Source of the DNA: Paeniglutamicibacter gangotriensis Lz1y
GTDB taxonomy: Bacteria; Actinomycetota; Actinomycetes; Actinomycetales; Micrococcaceae
DNA: 64,000 nucleotides
Direction of reading: 5' to 3'
Assembly: GCF_000348945.1 (NCBI RefSeq)
Contig: NZ_AOCK01000013.1
Location: 1-64,000 of the forward strand
A program made the position numbers and the translations under genes. A model generated the notes under the pieces. The model was given only the letters and a program-made list of their open reading frames with translations. It had not been told where the DNA came from and made no database searches. Shown one piece after another: positions 45,641 to 55,388 of this stretch (its first letter is position 1; each line of letters opens with the position of its first letter).

Positions 45641-46067
45641 TTGTTGGTCATATTTCTACACGGCCCGGCGCGGCGGTGACAACCCGGTTCGTCACACTTG
45701 AAGGGTGCGTCACAGGACAAAACGCGATTCCCGGGCCGTCGAGGCAAGGGAGGAGCACCGGCGCACCGGCATTCCGCCAGCCGTTCGTTCGATGGCGGCG
45801 GGAGCAATGTTGGAGACCCCTGCACCAGAGGCCCCGTATGCCACCGGCCCGCTGTGCACGAGTTCCCGGGGTCTATGCCGACGATCCCGAGTACGGCATC
45901 CGCTGCCTGTCTCTCTCAAAGTCCCACAATCTGATTGAACGAATGATCCACGATTTTCCGCAGATCATTCGACACAGGATTGTTAATTTCCTTCTTGTCG
46001 AACATTCCGTCATATTACGACGGGTTTGCTCCAATGGCGCCACATCGACTTTGATAGGGGTCATAAG
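45641..46067. promoter_or_regulatory. Divergent promoter region between riboswitches b and c
   Basis: This 427-bp gap must hold the promoters of both the DszC-like and the ssuBAC operons. No credible gene was found. The right part (about 45930-46020) is richer in A+T, fitting promoter DNA. I could not assign boxes or a CysR/McbR-like operator. Confidence 0.4.
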
Positions 46068-46151
46068 CCATCCCGAGCGGCCGAGAGATCTGGCTCTATG
46101 ACGCCGCAGCAACCACCTTTTTGAGGCCGGTGCTACCGCCAGGTCCGATGG
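46068..46151 (+). promoter_or_regulatory. SAM riboswitch c (S-box)
   Basis: CCATCCCGAGCGGCCGAGAG, TATGACGCCGCAGCAACC, GGCCGGTGCTACCGCCAGG and closing CGATGG form the aptamer. GATGG of P1 runs directly into the ribosome site GGAGAG, and the ATG of the ATPase gene starts 7 nt after P1, so SAM binding should hide the ribosome site. Confidence 0.92.
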
Positions 46152-46158
46152 AGAGATC

Positions 46159-46971
<813 letters not shown>

Positions 46972-47068
46972 TCCGGCACCCAGGCACAGCCATTTCGCTT
47001 CACATCCCTCGCATCTCTTGAACGGCCGTCATTCTTGGCATGCGTTCACCCACTCAAGGAATTCACCC

Positions 47069-48097
47069 ATGAACCGAAACTTCTTCACACGCCGCACCCT
47101 CATTGCCACCACCGCACTGGCGGCTGCAACCGCGTTGCTGACCGGTTGCGCCGGCGAAGGCTCCGGCGCCGCCAGCGCCGAGGCAGCCACGACCCTCAAC
47201 ATCGACTTCGCCACCTACAACCCGTTGTCCCTGGTGCTCAAGGAAAAGGGATGGTTGGAAGCCTCGCTGACGGACCAGGGCGTCACCGTCAACTGGGTGC
47301 AGTCGGCCGGTTCGAACAAGGCCAACGAAGCGCTTCGCGCGGGGGCAATCGACGTGGGATCCACCGCGGGATCCGCCGCCTTGCTGGCCCGGTCCAACGG
47401 TTCCTCGATCAAGACCATCGACATCTATTCGCAGCCAGAATGGGCTGCCTTGGCCGTTGCCAAGGACTCACCCATCAAGGAAGTGAGCGAGCTCAAGGGC
47501 AAGTCGGTCGCCGCCACCAAGGGCACGGATCCTTACTTCTTCTTGCTGCAGGCCCTGGAACAGGCAGGCCTTGGCCCGGACGATGTGACCGTGGAGAACC
47601 TCCAGCACGCCGATGGCCGCGCCGCCCTGGAGAACGGTTCCGTGGATGCCTGGAGCGGATTGGACCCGATCATGGCCGGCGCGGAGGAGAATGGCGCCAC
47701 CTTGATCTACCGCAACCTGGATTTCAACACCTATGGTGCCTTGAACGCGACGGAATCCTTCCTGAAGGATTCGCCGGAAATCGCCCAGGTCGTGGTGGAC
47801 TCCTACGAAAAGGCCCGCGAATGGGCGGCCGAGAACCCGAAGGAAACCGCCACGGTCCTCGCCGACGTGGCGGGGCTGGAAACACCGGTTGCCGACAAGG
47901 TGATCCTCGAGCGTTCCAACCTTGATGTCTCCGCGGTGCCCGGCCAAAAGCTGGTCGACGTCTTGGCTGTCGTGGGACCGATCTTTGTCGAGACCGGCGA
48001 TGTCACCAACCAGGCCAAGGTCGACAAGGCCTTGGGTTCGCTCATCGATGATTCCTTCGCCAAGAAGGCCGACGCCTCGAAGGTCAAGGGTTCGTAA
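47069..48097 (+). CDS. ssuA: Sulfonate-type ABC binding lipoprotein (SsuA-like)
   Basis: About 342 residues from the ATG at 47069 (AAGGA upstream). A Tat-like RR pair (FFTRRTLIATTALAAA) precedes the lipobox LLTGC. The fold is the NMT1/SsuA type: KANEALRAGAIDVGSTAGSA and VAATKGTDPYFFLLQALEQA are diagnostic. It captures aliphatic sulfonates or taurine outside the cell for SsuBC. A longer frame to 46781 overlaps the ATPase gene and is spurious. Its stop overlaps the permease start (TAATG). Confidence 0.88.
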   Translation: MNRNFFTRRTLIATTALAAATALLTGCAGEGSGAASAEAATTLNIDFATYNPLSLVLKEKGWLEASLTDQGVTVNWVQSAGSNKANEALRAGAIDVGSTAGSAALLARSNGSSIKTIDIYSQPEWAALAVAKDSPIKEVSELKGKSVAATKGTDPYFFLLQALEQAGLGPDDVTVENLQHADGRAALENGSVDAWSGLDPIMAGAEENGATLIYRNLDFNTYGALNATESFLKDSPEIAQVVVDSYEKAREWAAENPKETATVLADVAGLETPVADKVILERSNLDVSAVPGQKLVDVLAVVGPIFVETGDVTNQAKVDKALGSLIDDSFAKKADASKVKGS

Positions 48098-48918
48098 TGT
48101 CGACAGACTCGTCCCTCGACACCAGGGAAGCGACGCCGACCAGCACCTCCGGGTCGCGGATCCCAGGCTCCGCCCTGGGCCGCATCGGGCTCGGCGCACT
48201 GGTGCCGCTGCTTGTCCTCGCCCTGTGGCAAAGCGCCACCTCCCTCGGCTGGGTCACCTCCGCACAGCTCCCATCCCCGGCTTCGGTGTATTCGGCCGCA
48301 GTGGACCTGATCGAGCGCGGGGAACTTGCCACGCACATCGGCATCTCCACCCAACGCGTCTTGGTGGGCTTCGCCATCGGTGCGGTGCTTGGGCTTGGTT
48401 TTGGCGCCTTGGTCGGGCTCTCGCGGCTAGCCGACGCCTTGCTTGGCCCGACCATCGGGGCCTTCCGTGCGGTGCCGTCGTTGGCTTGGGTTCCCCTGCT
48501 GATCCTGTGGATGAAGATCGGTGAGGACTCGAAAATCACGCTGATTGCCATCGGTGCCTTCTTCCCGGTGTTCACCACCGTGTACCTGGCGCTGCGCCAT
48601 GTGGACAAGAACCTGATCGAAGCCGGACGTGCCTTTGGCCTCAAGGGGATCAAGTTGCTGACCACCATCCAGCTTCCCGCCGTGGTTCCTGCAATATTCT
48701 CCGGCCTCCGGCTCGCCCTGGCACAGGCATGGCTTTTCCTGGTGGCCGCGGAACTGATCGCGTCTTCCATGGGACTTGGCTTCCTGCTCACCGATTCACA
48801 GAACAACGGCCGGATCGACAGACTGATTCTGGCAATCATCCTGCTGGCTGTGATCGGCAAGGCCACCGATGCACTGGTGGGTCTGGCCGAACGCTGGGCC
48901 GTCAAGCGCTGGGCCTAA
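48097..48918 (+). CDS. ssuC: Sulfonate-type ABC permease (SsuC-like)
   Basis: 273 residues with about six membrane helices after a 30-residue cytoplasmic start. The ATPase-contact loop is NLIEAGRAFGLKGIKLLTTI, and FRAVPSLAWVPLLILWMKIG is typical of SsuC/TauC. It is translationally coupled to ssuA by the TAATG overlap. The 105 bp to the next gene contain riboswitch d and no terminator, so the acs-type gene is probably part of the same transcript with its own extra control. Confidence 0.9.
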   Translation: MSTDSSLDTREATPTSTSGSRIPGSALGRIGLGALVPLLVLALWQSATSLGWVTSAQLPSPASVYSAAVDLIERGELATHIGISTQRVLVGFAIGAVLGLGFGALVGLSRLADALLGPTIGAFRAVPSLAWVPLLILWMKIGEDSKITLIAIGAFFPVFTTVYLALRHVDKNLIEAGRAFGLKGIKLLTTIQLPAVVPAIFSGLRLALAQAWLFLVAAELIASSMGLGFLLTDSQNNGRIDRLILAIILLAVIGKATDALVGLAERWAVKRWA

Positions 48919-48932
48919 AGCCAACCAACCAC

Positions 48933-49016
48933 CCATTTCGAGCGGCCGAGAGTTCTGGCTTGATGACGCCGCAGCAACCACCTTGTCGAGGCCGGTGCCA
49001 CTGCCAGGAGAAAAGG
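48933..49016 (+). promoter_or_regulatory. SAM riboswitch d (S-box), inside an operon
   Basis: CCATTTCGAGCGGCCGAGAG, GATGACGCCGCAGCAACC, GGCCGGTGCCACTGCCAGG, and GAAAAGG, which pairs with CCATTTC except for one A-A mismatch. The closing strand contains the ribosome site AAGGA of the following gene, whose ATG is 7 nt further on. P1 is weaker than in the other four copies, so the switch may respond at higher SAM. Confidence 0.85.
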
Positions 49017-49023
49017 ATAAAAA

Positions 49024-50994
49024 ATGACTGAAACTCTGTCCCCCGCAGCCGGCATAGCCGACGATGAAACTTGGACCGAAGACGAACGCCTCGCGTTCTG
49101 GGACGCCGCGGCGCGGCGCCTGAGCTGGTCCGATCACTGGCACACTACCCACACCAGCACCGGCGTCGACGCCGCGGCGCGCCGAGGCCCCGAGCTGCGC
49201 TGGTTCGAGGGCGGCAAGCTCAATGCCGCCTACAACTGCGTGGACCGCCATGTGGAGGCCGGCCGCGGCGACAAGGTCGCCCTGCACTTCGAGGGCGAGC
49301 CCGGCGACAGGACCACCGTCACCTACCAGGACCTGCAGGACCGAGTCTCCCAGGCGGCCAATGCGCTGCTGGCCCTGGGCATCACCAAAGGGGACCGCGT
49401 GGTCGTCTACCTGCCGGTGCTCATCGAGACCATTGTCATCACCCTGGCCTGCGCCCGCATCGGCGCGGTGCATTCGCTGGTCTTCGGCGGGTTCTCCGCC
49501 GAGGCGCTGAAGTTCCGCGTCGAGGACACCGGTGCGAAGCTCCTGGTCACCACCGACGGACAGTTCCGCCGCGGGAGCGCCGTTCCGGTCAAGGACAATG
49601 CCGATGCCGCGGTCTCCGGGGAGAACAGCATCGAGCATGTGCTGGTTCTGCGCCGCACCGGGTCGGAGATCGCTTGGACCGAGGGTCGGGATGTGTGGTG
49701 GCACGAGGCGGTCGACACGGCAAGCACCAAACATGTGCCCGAGGCCTTCGACGCAGAGACTCCCTTGTTCATTATGTATACCTCTGGGACCACCGGCCAG
49801 CCCAAGGGGCTGGTCCACACCACCGGCGGCTACCTGACCCAGACCTCGTGGAGCCACGAGTTCCTCTTCTCAAATCCGGATGCCTCGCAACGCGAGAACG
49901 ATGTCCACTGGTGCACCGCGGACCTGGCTTGGGTCACCGCCCACACCTATGAGATCTACGGCCCCCTATCCAACGGCGTCACCCAAGTCATCTACGAGGG
50001 CGTGCCCAATGCTCCGCACCCAGGCCGACACTTCGAGATCATCCAGCGTTACGGCGTAACCAGCTACTACACCGCGCCCACCCTGGTGCGCTCACTGATG
50101 GGCTGGTTCCCCGACGGCGTCCCCGCCGCATACGACCTCTCCTCGATCCGCTTGTCCGGCACCGTCGGCGAGGCAGTAAACCCGGAAGCATGGCGCTGGC
50201 TGCGTAGCCAGGTCGGGCGCGACACCGCGGCCGGCATCCCGATGGTCGACACCTGGTGGCAGTCCGAAACCGGCGCCACCATCCTCTCCCCGCGTCAGGA
50301 CGACACCGCGTTCAAGCCGGGTTGCGGTACCCGTGCCCTCCCGGGGGTGGAGGTAGACATTGTCGACGATGCCGCTCAAACCGTGGAAAAGAACCTGCAG
50401 GGCTACATCGTGGTGACCAAGACCGGGCCCGCCATGGCCCGCACTGTCTGGGGGAACCCCGAGCGCTACTTCACCAGCTACTGGGAGAAGTACGCGCAGC
50501 AGGGCTGGTTCCTGGCCGGCGACGGCGCACGCTTCGACGAAGACGGGGACATCTGGATCTTGGGTCGCACCGACGATGTCATCAACATTTCCGGGCATCG
50601 CCTCTCCACCATCGAGATCGAATCGGCTTTGGTCACCCACCCGGCCGTGGTCGAGGCCGGGGTATGCCCCATCAGCGATGCGAAGACCGGGCATGCTGCA
50701 ACGGCGTTTGTTGTGCCGTTCGACAAATCCGTGGTGGGAACGGACTTGAGTGGCAAAGCGCTGGAAAAGCAACAGGCCCTGGTCGCCGAACTGCGCAACC
50801 ACGTGGCAACCCAGATCGGGCCCATCGCCAAGCCACGAGAAATCGTTTTCGTGCCCGACGTACCCAAGACCCGCTCTGGAAAGATCATGCGCCGGCTGCT
50901 GACCCAGCTCTTCGAGGGAAGCACCCTGGGTGACACCACCAGCCTGCAGAACGAACCGTGTATCGCACAGATCAAGGAGATCTGCGACGCCTGA
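49024..50994 (+). CDS. acs: Acetyl-CoA synthetase-type AMP-forming acid-CoA ligase
   Basis: 656 residues, full length for Acs. The adenylate motif is YTSGTTGQPKGLVH, the middle has DTWWQSETG with the acetate-pocket Trp, and the C-terminal KTRSGKIMRRLL holds the catalytic Lys that is commonly acetylated. It activates acetate (or a related short acid) to its CoA ester with ATP. Its SAM riboswitch is unexpected for plain acetate metabolism: it may recycle acetate released by metY-type sulfhydrylation, or act on a carboxylate left after desulfonation. Which acid is used cannot be told. Confidence 0.85.
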   Translation: MTETLSPAAGIADDETWTEDERLAFWDAAARRLSWSDHWHTTHTSTGVDAAARRGPELRWFEGGKLNAAYNCVDRHVEAGRGDKVALHFEGEPGDRTTVTYQDLQDRVSQAANALLALGITKGDRVVVYLPVLIETIVITLACARIGAVHSLVFGGFSAEALKFRVEDTGAKLLVTTDGQFRRGSAVPVKDNADAAVSGENSIEHVLVLRRTGSEIAWTEGRDVWWHEAVDTASTKHVPEAFDAETPLFIMYTSGTTGQPKGLVHTTGGYLTQTSWSHEFLFSNPDASQRENDVHWCTADLAWVTAHTYEIYGPLSNGVTQVIYEGVPNAPHPGRHFEIIQRYGVTSYYTAPTLVRSLMGWFPDGVPAAYDLSSIRLSGTVGEAVNPEAWRWLRSQVGRDTAAGIPMVDTWWQSETGATILSPRQDDTAFKPGCGTRALPGVEVDIVDDAAQTVEKNLQGYIVVTKTGPAMARTVWGNPERYFTSYWEKYAQQGWFLAGDGARFDEDGDIWILGRTDDVINISGHRLSTIEIESALVTHPAVVEAGVCPISDAKTGHAATAFVVPFDKSVVGTDLSGKALEKQQALVAELRNHVATQIGPIAKPREIVFVPDVPKTRSGKIMRRLLTQLFEGSTLGDTTSLQNEPCIAQIKEICDA

Positions 50995-50998
50995 GGTT

Positions 50999-51646
50999 TC
51001 AGCCCCCGATTTCGAGGTACGCCATGGCCCCGCGGCGAGTGAGGCGGACCGGGCCGAGTTCGGCGGCCCGCGCTTGGTCAAAGAGTTCGGCTCCGGTACG
51101 TGCGGCGGCAATGTCACCATGGTTCTTCAGCAGGCCCAGATACGCATTTGACCAACTGGAGGCCTCGACCAAGGAGCCCAGATACATGGTTCCGTTGGGA
51201 GCCAGCTGCTGTCCCAGTGCTGCCACCACCGCTGGCACATCCGGCACCAGATGCAGCAGACCGAGACCAAGGATCGTGTCATAGCGTTTGTTTCCGGTCG
51301 CGGCGAGCATGTCCCGGCATTCCAGGGAGATCCTGTCCGGCAGCGTACCCCCGGCTGCCCGGGCAATGGACCGTCCGGCCAATGCCAGCATCGGCGCGCT
51401 CATGTCCACCAATGTCGTCTCACGCGAGCTGGCGACATGAAGTGTCGCGGTGGCCTGCGCCGTACCGACGGCGACTTCGAGCAGCGGCCCCCGCCTGGAC
51501 CCGATGGCCCGGGCAGCAAACTGGGCATAGTGCCGGGGGTTGGTTCCCCAGAAGATCCTGTTGTACAGAGCTGAGCCGACCATCGCGTCGTAGGCCTTCG
51601 CCCAACGGGCGTAATACTCCGGATCCCCAAAAAAGGTTTCGTCCAT
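50999..51646 (-). CDS. Class I SAM-dependent methyltransferase
   Basis: 215 residues. Motif I is LLEVAVGTAQATATL (a variant of E/DxGxGxG), followed by TTLVDMSAPML (motif II Asp) and YDTILGLGLLHLVPDVPAVV (motifs III/IV), so a UbiE-type Rossmann methyltransferase. Substrate unknown. It converges with the acs-type gene with only 4 bp between stops. It sits 32 bp downstream of the histidine phosphatase gene on the same strand. Confidence 0.85.
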   Translation of the reverse strand: MDETFFGDPEYYARWAKAYDAMVGSALYNRIFWGTNPRHYAQFAARAIGSRRGPLLEVAVGTAQATATLHVASSRETTLVDMSAPMLALAGRSIARAAGGTLPDRISLECRDMLAATGNKRYDTILGLGLLHLVPDVPAVVAALGQQLAPNGTMYLGSLVEASSWSNAYLGLLKNHGDIAAARTGAELFDQARAAELGPVRLTRRGAMAYLEIGG

Positions 51647-51678
51647 GCCAACATGGTGCGCTTTGGGAATGCCGTTTT

Positions 51679-52230
51679 CTAGTGCACGGGTGTGCCGAAG
51701 TATTCCCGTAGTTTCGCGACGTCCACGTGGACGCTTTCGCCGTTGCGCAGGATCGTGCTCCGGGTCCCACCGGTGATGGTGTCCAAGGCCAAGCGGATCA
51801 GCGTTCCGTGTGCCACAGCCACGATGCGCCGGCCTTCGTGGCGCTGGACGAGTTCGTGAAGAACTGCCAACCCACGGCTTGCCACGACTTCCTCGGGCTC
51901 GGCGGAGCGCAGCAGTTCATCGATCCGCGGGCGTGGAAGATCACGCACCACTTTTCCCTCGGCGTCGCCATAATGGCGTTCCTTCAGGTCCTCGAATTTT
52001 TCGGTGAGAGCCAGATCAAGCTTCCGTCCGATCAGTTCGGCCGTCTCAATGGCCCGCCCCAGCGAGGAAGAGACCAAAACGTCCCACGAATCCGCGCCAA
52101 GTTCCAGGCCGGCTGCGCGGGCCTGTTCCCGGCCCAAGTCGTTGAGCGGAATATCCGTTTGCCCCTGCAAGCGGCCTTCCGCGTTCCACGCAGTCTCGCC
52201 GTGCCTAACCAAAACCAATGTTGCACCCAT
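51679..52230 (-). CDS. Histidine phosphatase family protein (phosphoglycerate-mutase-like)
   Basis: About 183 residues from the ATG at 52230, chosen because LVLVRHGETAWNAEGRLQGQ starts right after it, as in the family; a longer frame to 52416 would run across riboswitch e. The RHG motif (residues 9-11) carries the phospho-acceptor His, and the second His lies in VAVAHGTLIRLAL. The branch includes CobC-like and broad-specificity phosphatases; substrate unknown. It is divergent from the metY riboswitch. Confidence 0.88.
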   Translation of the reverse strand: MGATLVLVRHGETAWNAEGRLQGQTDIPLNDLGREQARAAGLELGADSWDVLVSSSLGRAIETAELIGRKLDLALTEKFEDLKERHYGDAEGKVVRDLPRPRIDELLRSAEPEEVVASRGLAVLHELVQRHEGRRIVAVAHGTLIRLALDTITGGTRSTILRNGESVHVDVAKLREYFGTPVH

Positions 52231-52363
52231 ACCCACAAGCTTACCGGGCGGGAATGGCGTCCCACATTGATGCAGGATCTTCGATTTGTCGATCCCACCA
52301 CGCAACCTAAGCTCACATTCTTTGGCCATGGACCATTTTCTTGCCACAATGGATCGCAGACCA

Positions 52364-52453
52364 CCATCCCGAGCGGCCGAGAGATCTGGCTCACCGACGC
52401 CGCAGCAACCTTCCACACTCCGGTGGACAAGGTGCTACCGCCAGAAACGATGG
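52364..52453 (+). promoter_or_regulatory. SAM riboswitch e (S-box) before metY
   Basis: CCATCCCGAGCGGCCGAGAG, CGACGCCGCAGCAACC, a long P3 arm, GGTGCTACCGCCAG and closing CGATGG. The metY ATG is 175 nt further on, so control cannot work by hiding its ribosome site in P1. The spacer has a moderate hairpin (GGTCCATG with CATGGAACC) but no T-run. Confidence 0.9.
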
Positions 52454-52628
52454 AGAGCGCGCAAGCAATCTTTGGTGCCGACCGCCCCACGGGGTCCATG
52501 TGACCCATGGAACCGGCGGCAGGCATTGTTCCCGGGAAGATCCGCCATACAGCCCCACACCTCAGGGCACGGCAGTCCACTGACAGTGGAACGCCGCACC
52601 CGCACATGCAAGGAGTCAGCCACCGATC

Positions 52629-53999
52629 ATGGCCGAACATCAATTTGGATTCCGTACGCGCGCACTGCACGCCGGCGGCACGCCCGACGCCGAGCACGGC
52701 TCACGCGCCGTGCCGATCTATCAGACCACCTCGTTTGTCTTCAAGGATTCCGACGATGCCGCGAACCTCTTTGCGCTGCAAAAGTACGGCAACATCTACT
52801 CGCGGATCGGCAACCCGACGGTCGCCGCCTTCGAGGAGCGCATCGCTTCGCTCGAAGGAGGAATCGGCGCGGTGGCCACCGCGTCGGGCATGTCGGCCGA
52901 GTTCATCACCTTCGCGGCGCTGACCGGCGCCGGGGACCACATCGTGGCCTCCTCCAAGCTCTACGGCGGCACCATCACCCAGTTGGATGTGACCCTGCGC
53001 CGCTTCGGCGTAGAAACCACCTTCATCGACTCCACGGATCCGGCCGAATTCGCCGCCGCCATCCGGGAGAACACCAAAGCGATCTACACCGAGATCGTTG
53101 CCAACCCTTCCGGAGAGATCGCCGACCTCAAGGGCCTGGCCACGGTCGCCCGTGAAGCCGGCATCCCGCTGGTGGTCGACTCGACGATGACTCCCCCGTA
53201 CCTGTTGCGGCCCATCGAACACGGTGCTGACATCGTGATCCACTCCGCCACCAAGTTCCTCGGCGGGCACGGCACCACCCTGGGCGGGGTTGTCGTTGAA
53301 TCGGGCACCTTCAACTGGGGCAACGGCAAGTTCCCGTCCATGACCGAGCCGGTGGCCTCCTACGGGAATGTCTCGTGGTGGGACAACTTCGGCGAATACG
53401 GCTTCCTGACCAAGCTGCGCTCCGAACAGCTGCGTGACATCGGGCCCGCTCTGCCGGCACAGTCCGCGTTCCAACTGCTGCAGGGCGTCGAGACCTTGCC
53501 CCAGCGCATGGACTCGCACCTGTCCAATGCCATTGCCGTGGCCAACTGGCTCGAAGCCGATGATCGCGTCAGCTACGTGAACTTCGCCGGGCTCCCGTCC
53601 CACCCGCATTACGAACGCGCCAAGGAGCTACTGCCCCTGGGCGTCGGCTCGGTGTTCAGCTTCGGCGTCAAGGGTGGGCGTGCCGCAGGGTCCACCTTCA
53701 TCGAGGCGTTGCAGTTGGCCAGCCACCTGGCCAACATCGGCGATGTGCGCACCCTGGTGCTGCACCCGGCCTCCACCACCCACCAGCAGCTTTCCGCCGA
53801 CCAACTGGCCGCAGCAGGCGTCCCGGAGGATCTGATCCGCCTCTCCGTAGGCTTGGAGGATCTCGACGACATCCTCTGGGACTTGGACCAGGCCTTGACC
53901 GCTTCCCAGCAAGCGGCTTCGGCCCCGGCCGAGGAAAGCTATGACGGGGCGGCCTGCTCCGTGGATGCGGCCCGCGCCGCCGTGACAGGAGCCAAGTAA
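52629..53999 (+). CDS. metY: O-acetylhomoserine sulfhydrylase (aminocarboxypropyltransferase)
   Basis: 456 residues, PLP enzyme of the Cys/Met metabolism family, MetY branch. The PLP lysine lies in HSATKFLGGHGTTLGG; RTRALHAGGTPDAEHGSRAV and IYQTTSFVFKD at the N-terminus are typical. It joins sulfide to O-acetyl-L-homoserine to give homocysteine and acetate, the direct-sulfhydrylation route to methionine. A 25-residue Ala-rich tail is extra. It is controlled by riboswitch e. CAAGGAG precedes the ATG, and its stop overlaps the next start (TAATG). Confidence 0.93.
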   Translation: MAEHQFGFRTRALHAGGTPDAEHGSRAVPIYQTTSFVFKDSDDAANLFALQKYGNIYSRIGNPTVAAFEERIASLEGGIGAVATASGMSAEFITFAALTGAGDHIVASSKLYGGTITQLDVTLRRFGVETTFIDSTDPAEFAAAIRENTKAIYTEIVANPSGEIADLKGLATVAREAGIPLVVDSTMTPPYLLRPIEHGADIVIHSATKFLGGHGTTLGGVVVESGTFNWGNGKFPSMTEPVASYGNVSWWDNFGEYGFLTKLRSEQLRDIGPALPAQSAFQLLQGVETLPQRMDSHLSNAIAVANWLEADDRVSYVNFAGLPSHPHYERAKELLPLGVGSVFSFGVKGGRAAGSTFIEALQLASHLANIGDVRTLVLHPASTTHQQLSADQLAAAGVPEDLIRLSVGLEDLDDILWDLDQALTASQQAASAPAEESYDGAACSVDAARAAVTGAK

Positions 54000-54496
54000 T
54001 GACCGCAACAGCCATCCGCAGCTGGGTCGGACCGAACGCCGCCGAACGTCTAGAAATCCTGCGCAACACCAAGTCGATTGCGATCGTGGGCGCCTCCAAC
54101 AAGCCTTCGAGGGCCAGTTACTTCGTGGCCACTTACCTGCTCTCATCGTCCAAGTACAAGGTCTACTTCGTGAACCCCGTGCTAGATGAGATCCTGGGCC
54201 AGCCTGTCTACAAGTCCCTTGCCGATCTGCCCGAGGCTCCCGACCTGGTCGAGGTTTTCCGTAAGCACGACGATCTACCCGGGGTGCTGGAGGAGACGCT
54301 CGCCGCAGGCGCCAAGACCTTATGGCTGCAGCTGGGTACCTGGCACGAGGAGGTCGCGGCCCGGGCCGAAGCCAACGGGCTGAACGTGGTGATGGACCGT
54401 TGCGTGAAGATCGAACATGCCCGATTCCATGGCGGACTGCGTCTGGCCGGTTTCAACACCGGAGTCATTTCTTCCAAGCGCCAGTTGCTCGCGTAA
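53999..54496 (+). CDS. CoA-binding protein, YccU type, coupled to metY
   Basis: 165 residues with the CoA-binding Rossmann domain: KSIAIVGASNKPSRASYFVA, LVEVFRKHDDLPGVLEETLA, TLWLQLGTWHEEVAARAEA and VVMDRCVKIEH. Its start overlaps the metY stop, so the two are made together, which suggests a shared role. How a CoA-binding protein helps sulfhydrylation is unknown. A paralogue (32956) follows the other sulfur operon. A terminator follows at 54516. Confidence 0.88.
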   Translation: MTATAIRSWVGPNAAERLEILRNTKSIAIVGASNKPSRASYFVATYLLSSSKYKVYFVNPVLDEILGQPVYKSLADLPEAPDLVEVFRKHDDLPGVLEETLAAGAKTLWLQLGTWHEEVAARAEANGLNVVMDRCVKIEHARFHGGLRLAGFNTGVISSKRQLLA

Positions 54497-54515
54497 CCAC
54501 GCACTACTGGCATCG

Positions 54516-54556
54516 GCAGGCGGTGGCCGGACCCTCGGGTTCGGGCCACCGCCTGC
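54516..54556 (+). terminator. Terminator of the metY operon
   Basis: GCAGGCGGTGGCC and its perfect complement enclose a 15-nt loop, 20 bp after the stop. Confidence 0.82.
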
Positions 54557-54617
54557 TGTCTTTGCGGCCGGCGGCCTTGCCTCTGGCTCCGTTGATCGCA
54601 GGTTTCGGCTATCCGGT

Positions 54618-54779
54618 ATGGGTTGGGCCGGGCTGCTGTGGTTTTGCGCGGGGATCACGGTCTTCGCCACCGCATTGGCCGTGGCAAACCGACCGTTACG
54701 CACCCTGCCTAACCAAGCGAACTGGGCGGAGCACGCAGCTGCCCACGCCCGGGACGACGCCGCCCTCGAGGCACCCTAG
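54618..54779 (+). CDS. Possible small membrane protein
   Basis: An ATG at 54618 opens 53 codons. The product would have one membrane helix (GWAGLLWFCAGITVFATALA) and a short polar tail ending DDAALEAP. There is no clear ribosome site and I recognise no family. It lies just after the metY-operon terminator. The clean hydrophobic segment makes it worth listing, but it may be chance. Confidence 0.3.
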   Translation: MGWAGLLWFCAGITVFATALAVANRPLRTLPNQANWAEHAAAHARDDAALEAP

Positions 54780-54799
54780 GCGTTGACTCCTAACGCGAT

Positions 54800-55186
54800 C
54801 TACCAACCGGACTCATCATCGTCATCGGCCTCGGAAATCCCGAGGTGTGGCTGTTGGTTCGCATCGAATTCCGCCCAGGCTTCAGCAAACCCGAGGATGT
54901 CTTCGAGCGCCTCTTCCTCGTCGTCCTCCAGCAGCTCCAACGCGCCGGGCGTGTCAAGGATGGCGCCGATGGCCGCAGCCGGGTGCTCTTCAAAATAGTC
55001 TACGGGGGAATGTTCCGAGCTAAACGTCAGGTTCTTGCTCTGCTCATAGAGTTCGATGAAGGCACGAACAGCCTTCGGCACCCGGGCCATGTTAAGCCCG
55101 GTCAACGAGTCGTTGTAGGCCTGGGCGGTGGCTTCGGCCCATTCTTCGATGATCGCTTCGTTCATTTGAGAATCCGTAGTACCCAC
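54800..55186 (-). CDS. Acidic hypothetical protein
   Basis: About 128 residues from a GTG at 55186, preferred because GGCAGGA lies 7 nt upstream; an ATG at 55225 and an internal ATG (at MNEAII) lack such a site. The protein is helical and very acidic, with LELLEDDEEEALEDILGFAE and a C-terminal EADDDDESGW. I recognise no domain. It is monocistronic, with about 200 bp of non-coding DNA on its upstream side. Confidence 0.65.
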   Translation of the reverse strand: MGTTDSQMNEAIIEEWAEATAQAYNDSLTGLNMARVPKAVRAFIELYEQSKNLTFSSEHSPVDYFEEHPAAAIGAILDTPGALELLEDDEEEALEDILGFAEAWAEFDANQQPHLGISEADDDDESGW

Positions 55187-55388
55187 TGCGTTGTCCTGCC
55201 TAATCGGAGTTGCGTCGAGCATCAATAGTAGTGCGCAGCGCCCGGGGCGTACATGCCGAAAATGTGAAGTTCGTCGGGTCTGCCCGAGTCTGCTGAGTAC
55301 TGGGTCGCAGGATCCCCTGTCAACAGAAGAGACGGCCCGAGCGGATACCTACTTTGACCCGCCGGGACCGCTTCATACTGTCTCTTGC

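Noticed and set aside
52450-52503. 17-codon frame starting in the P1 strand of riboswitch e, considered as a leader peptide
   Set aside because: The ATG lies within the aptamer stem, has no ribosome site, and the codons show nothing typical of an attenuator peptide such as Met or Cys runs.
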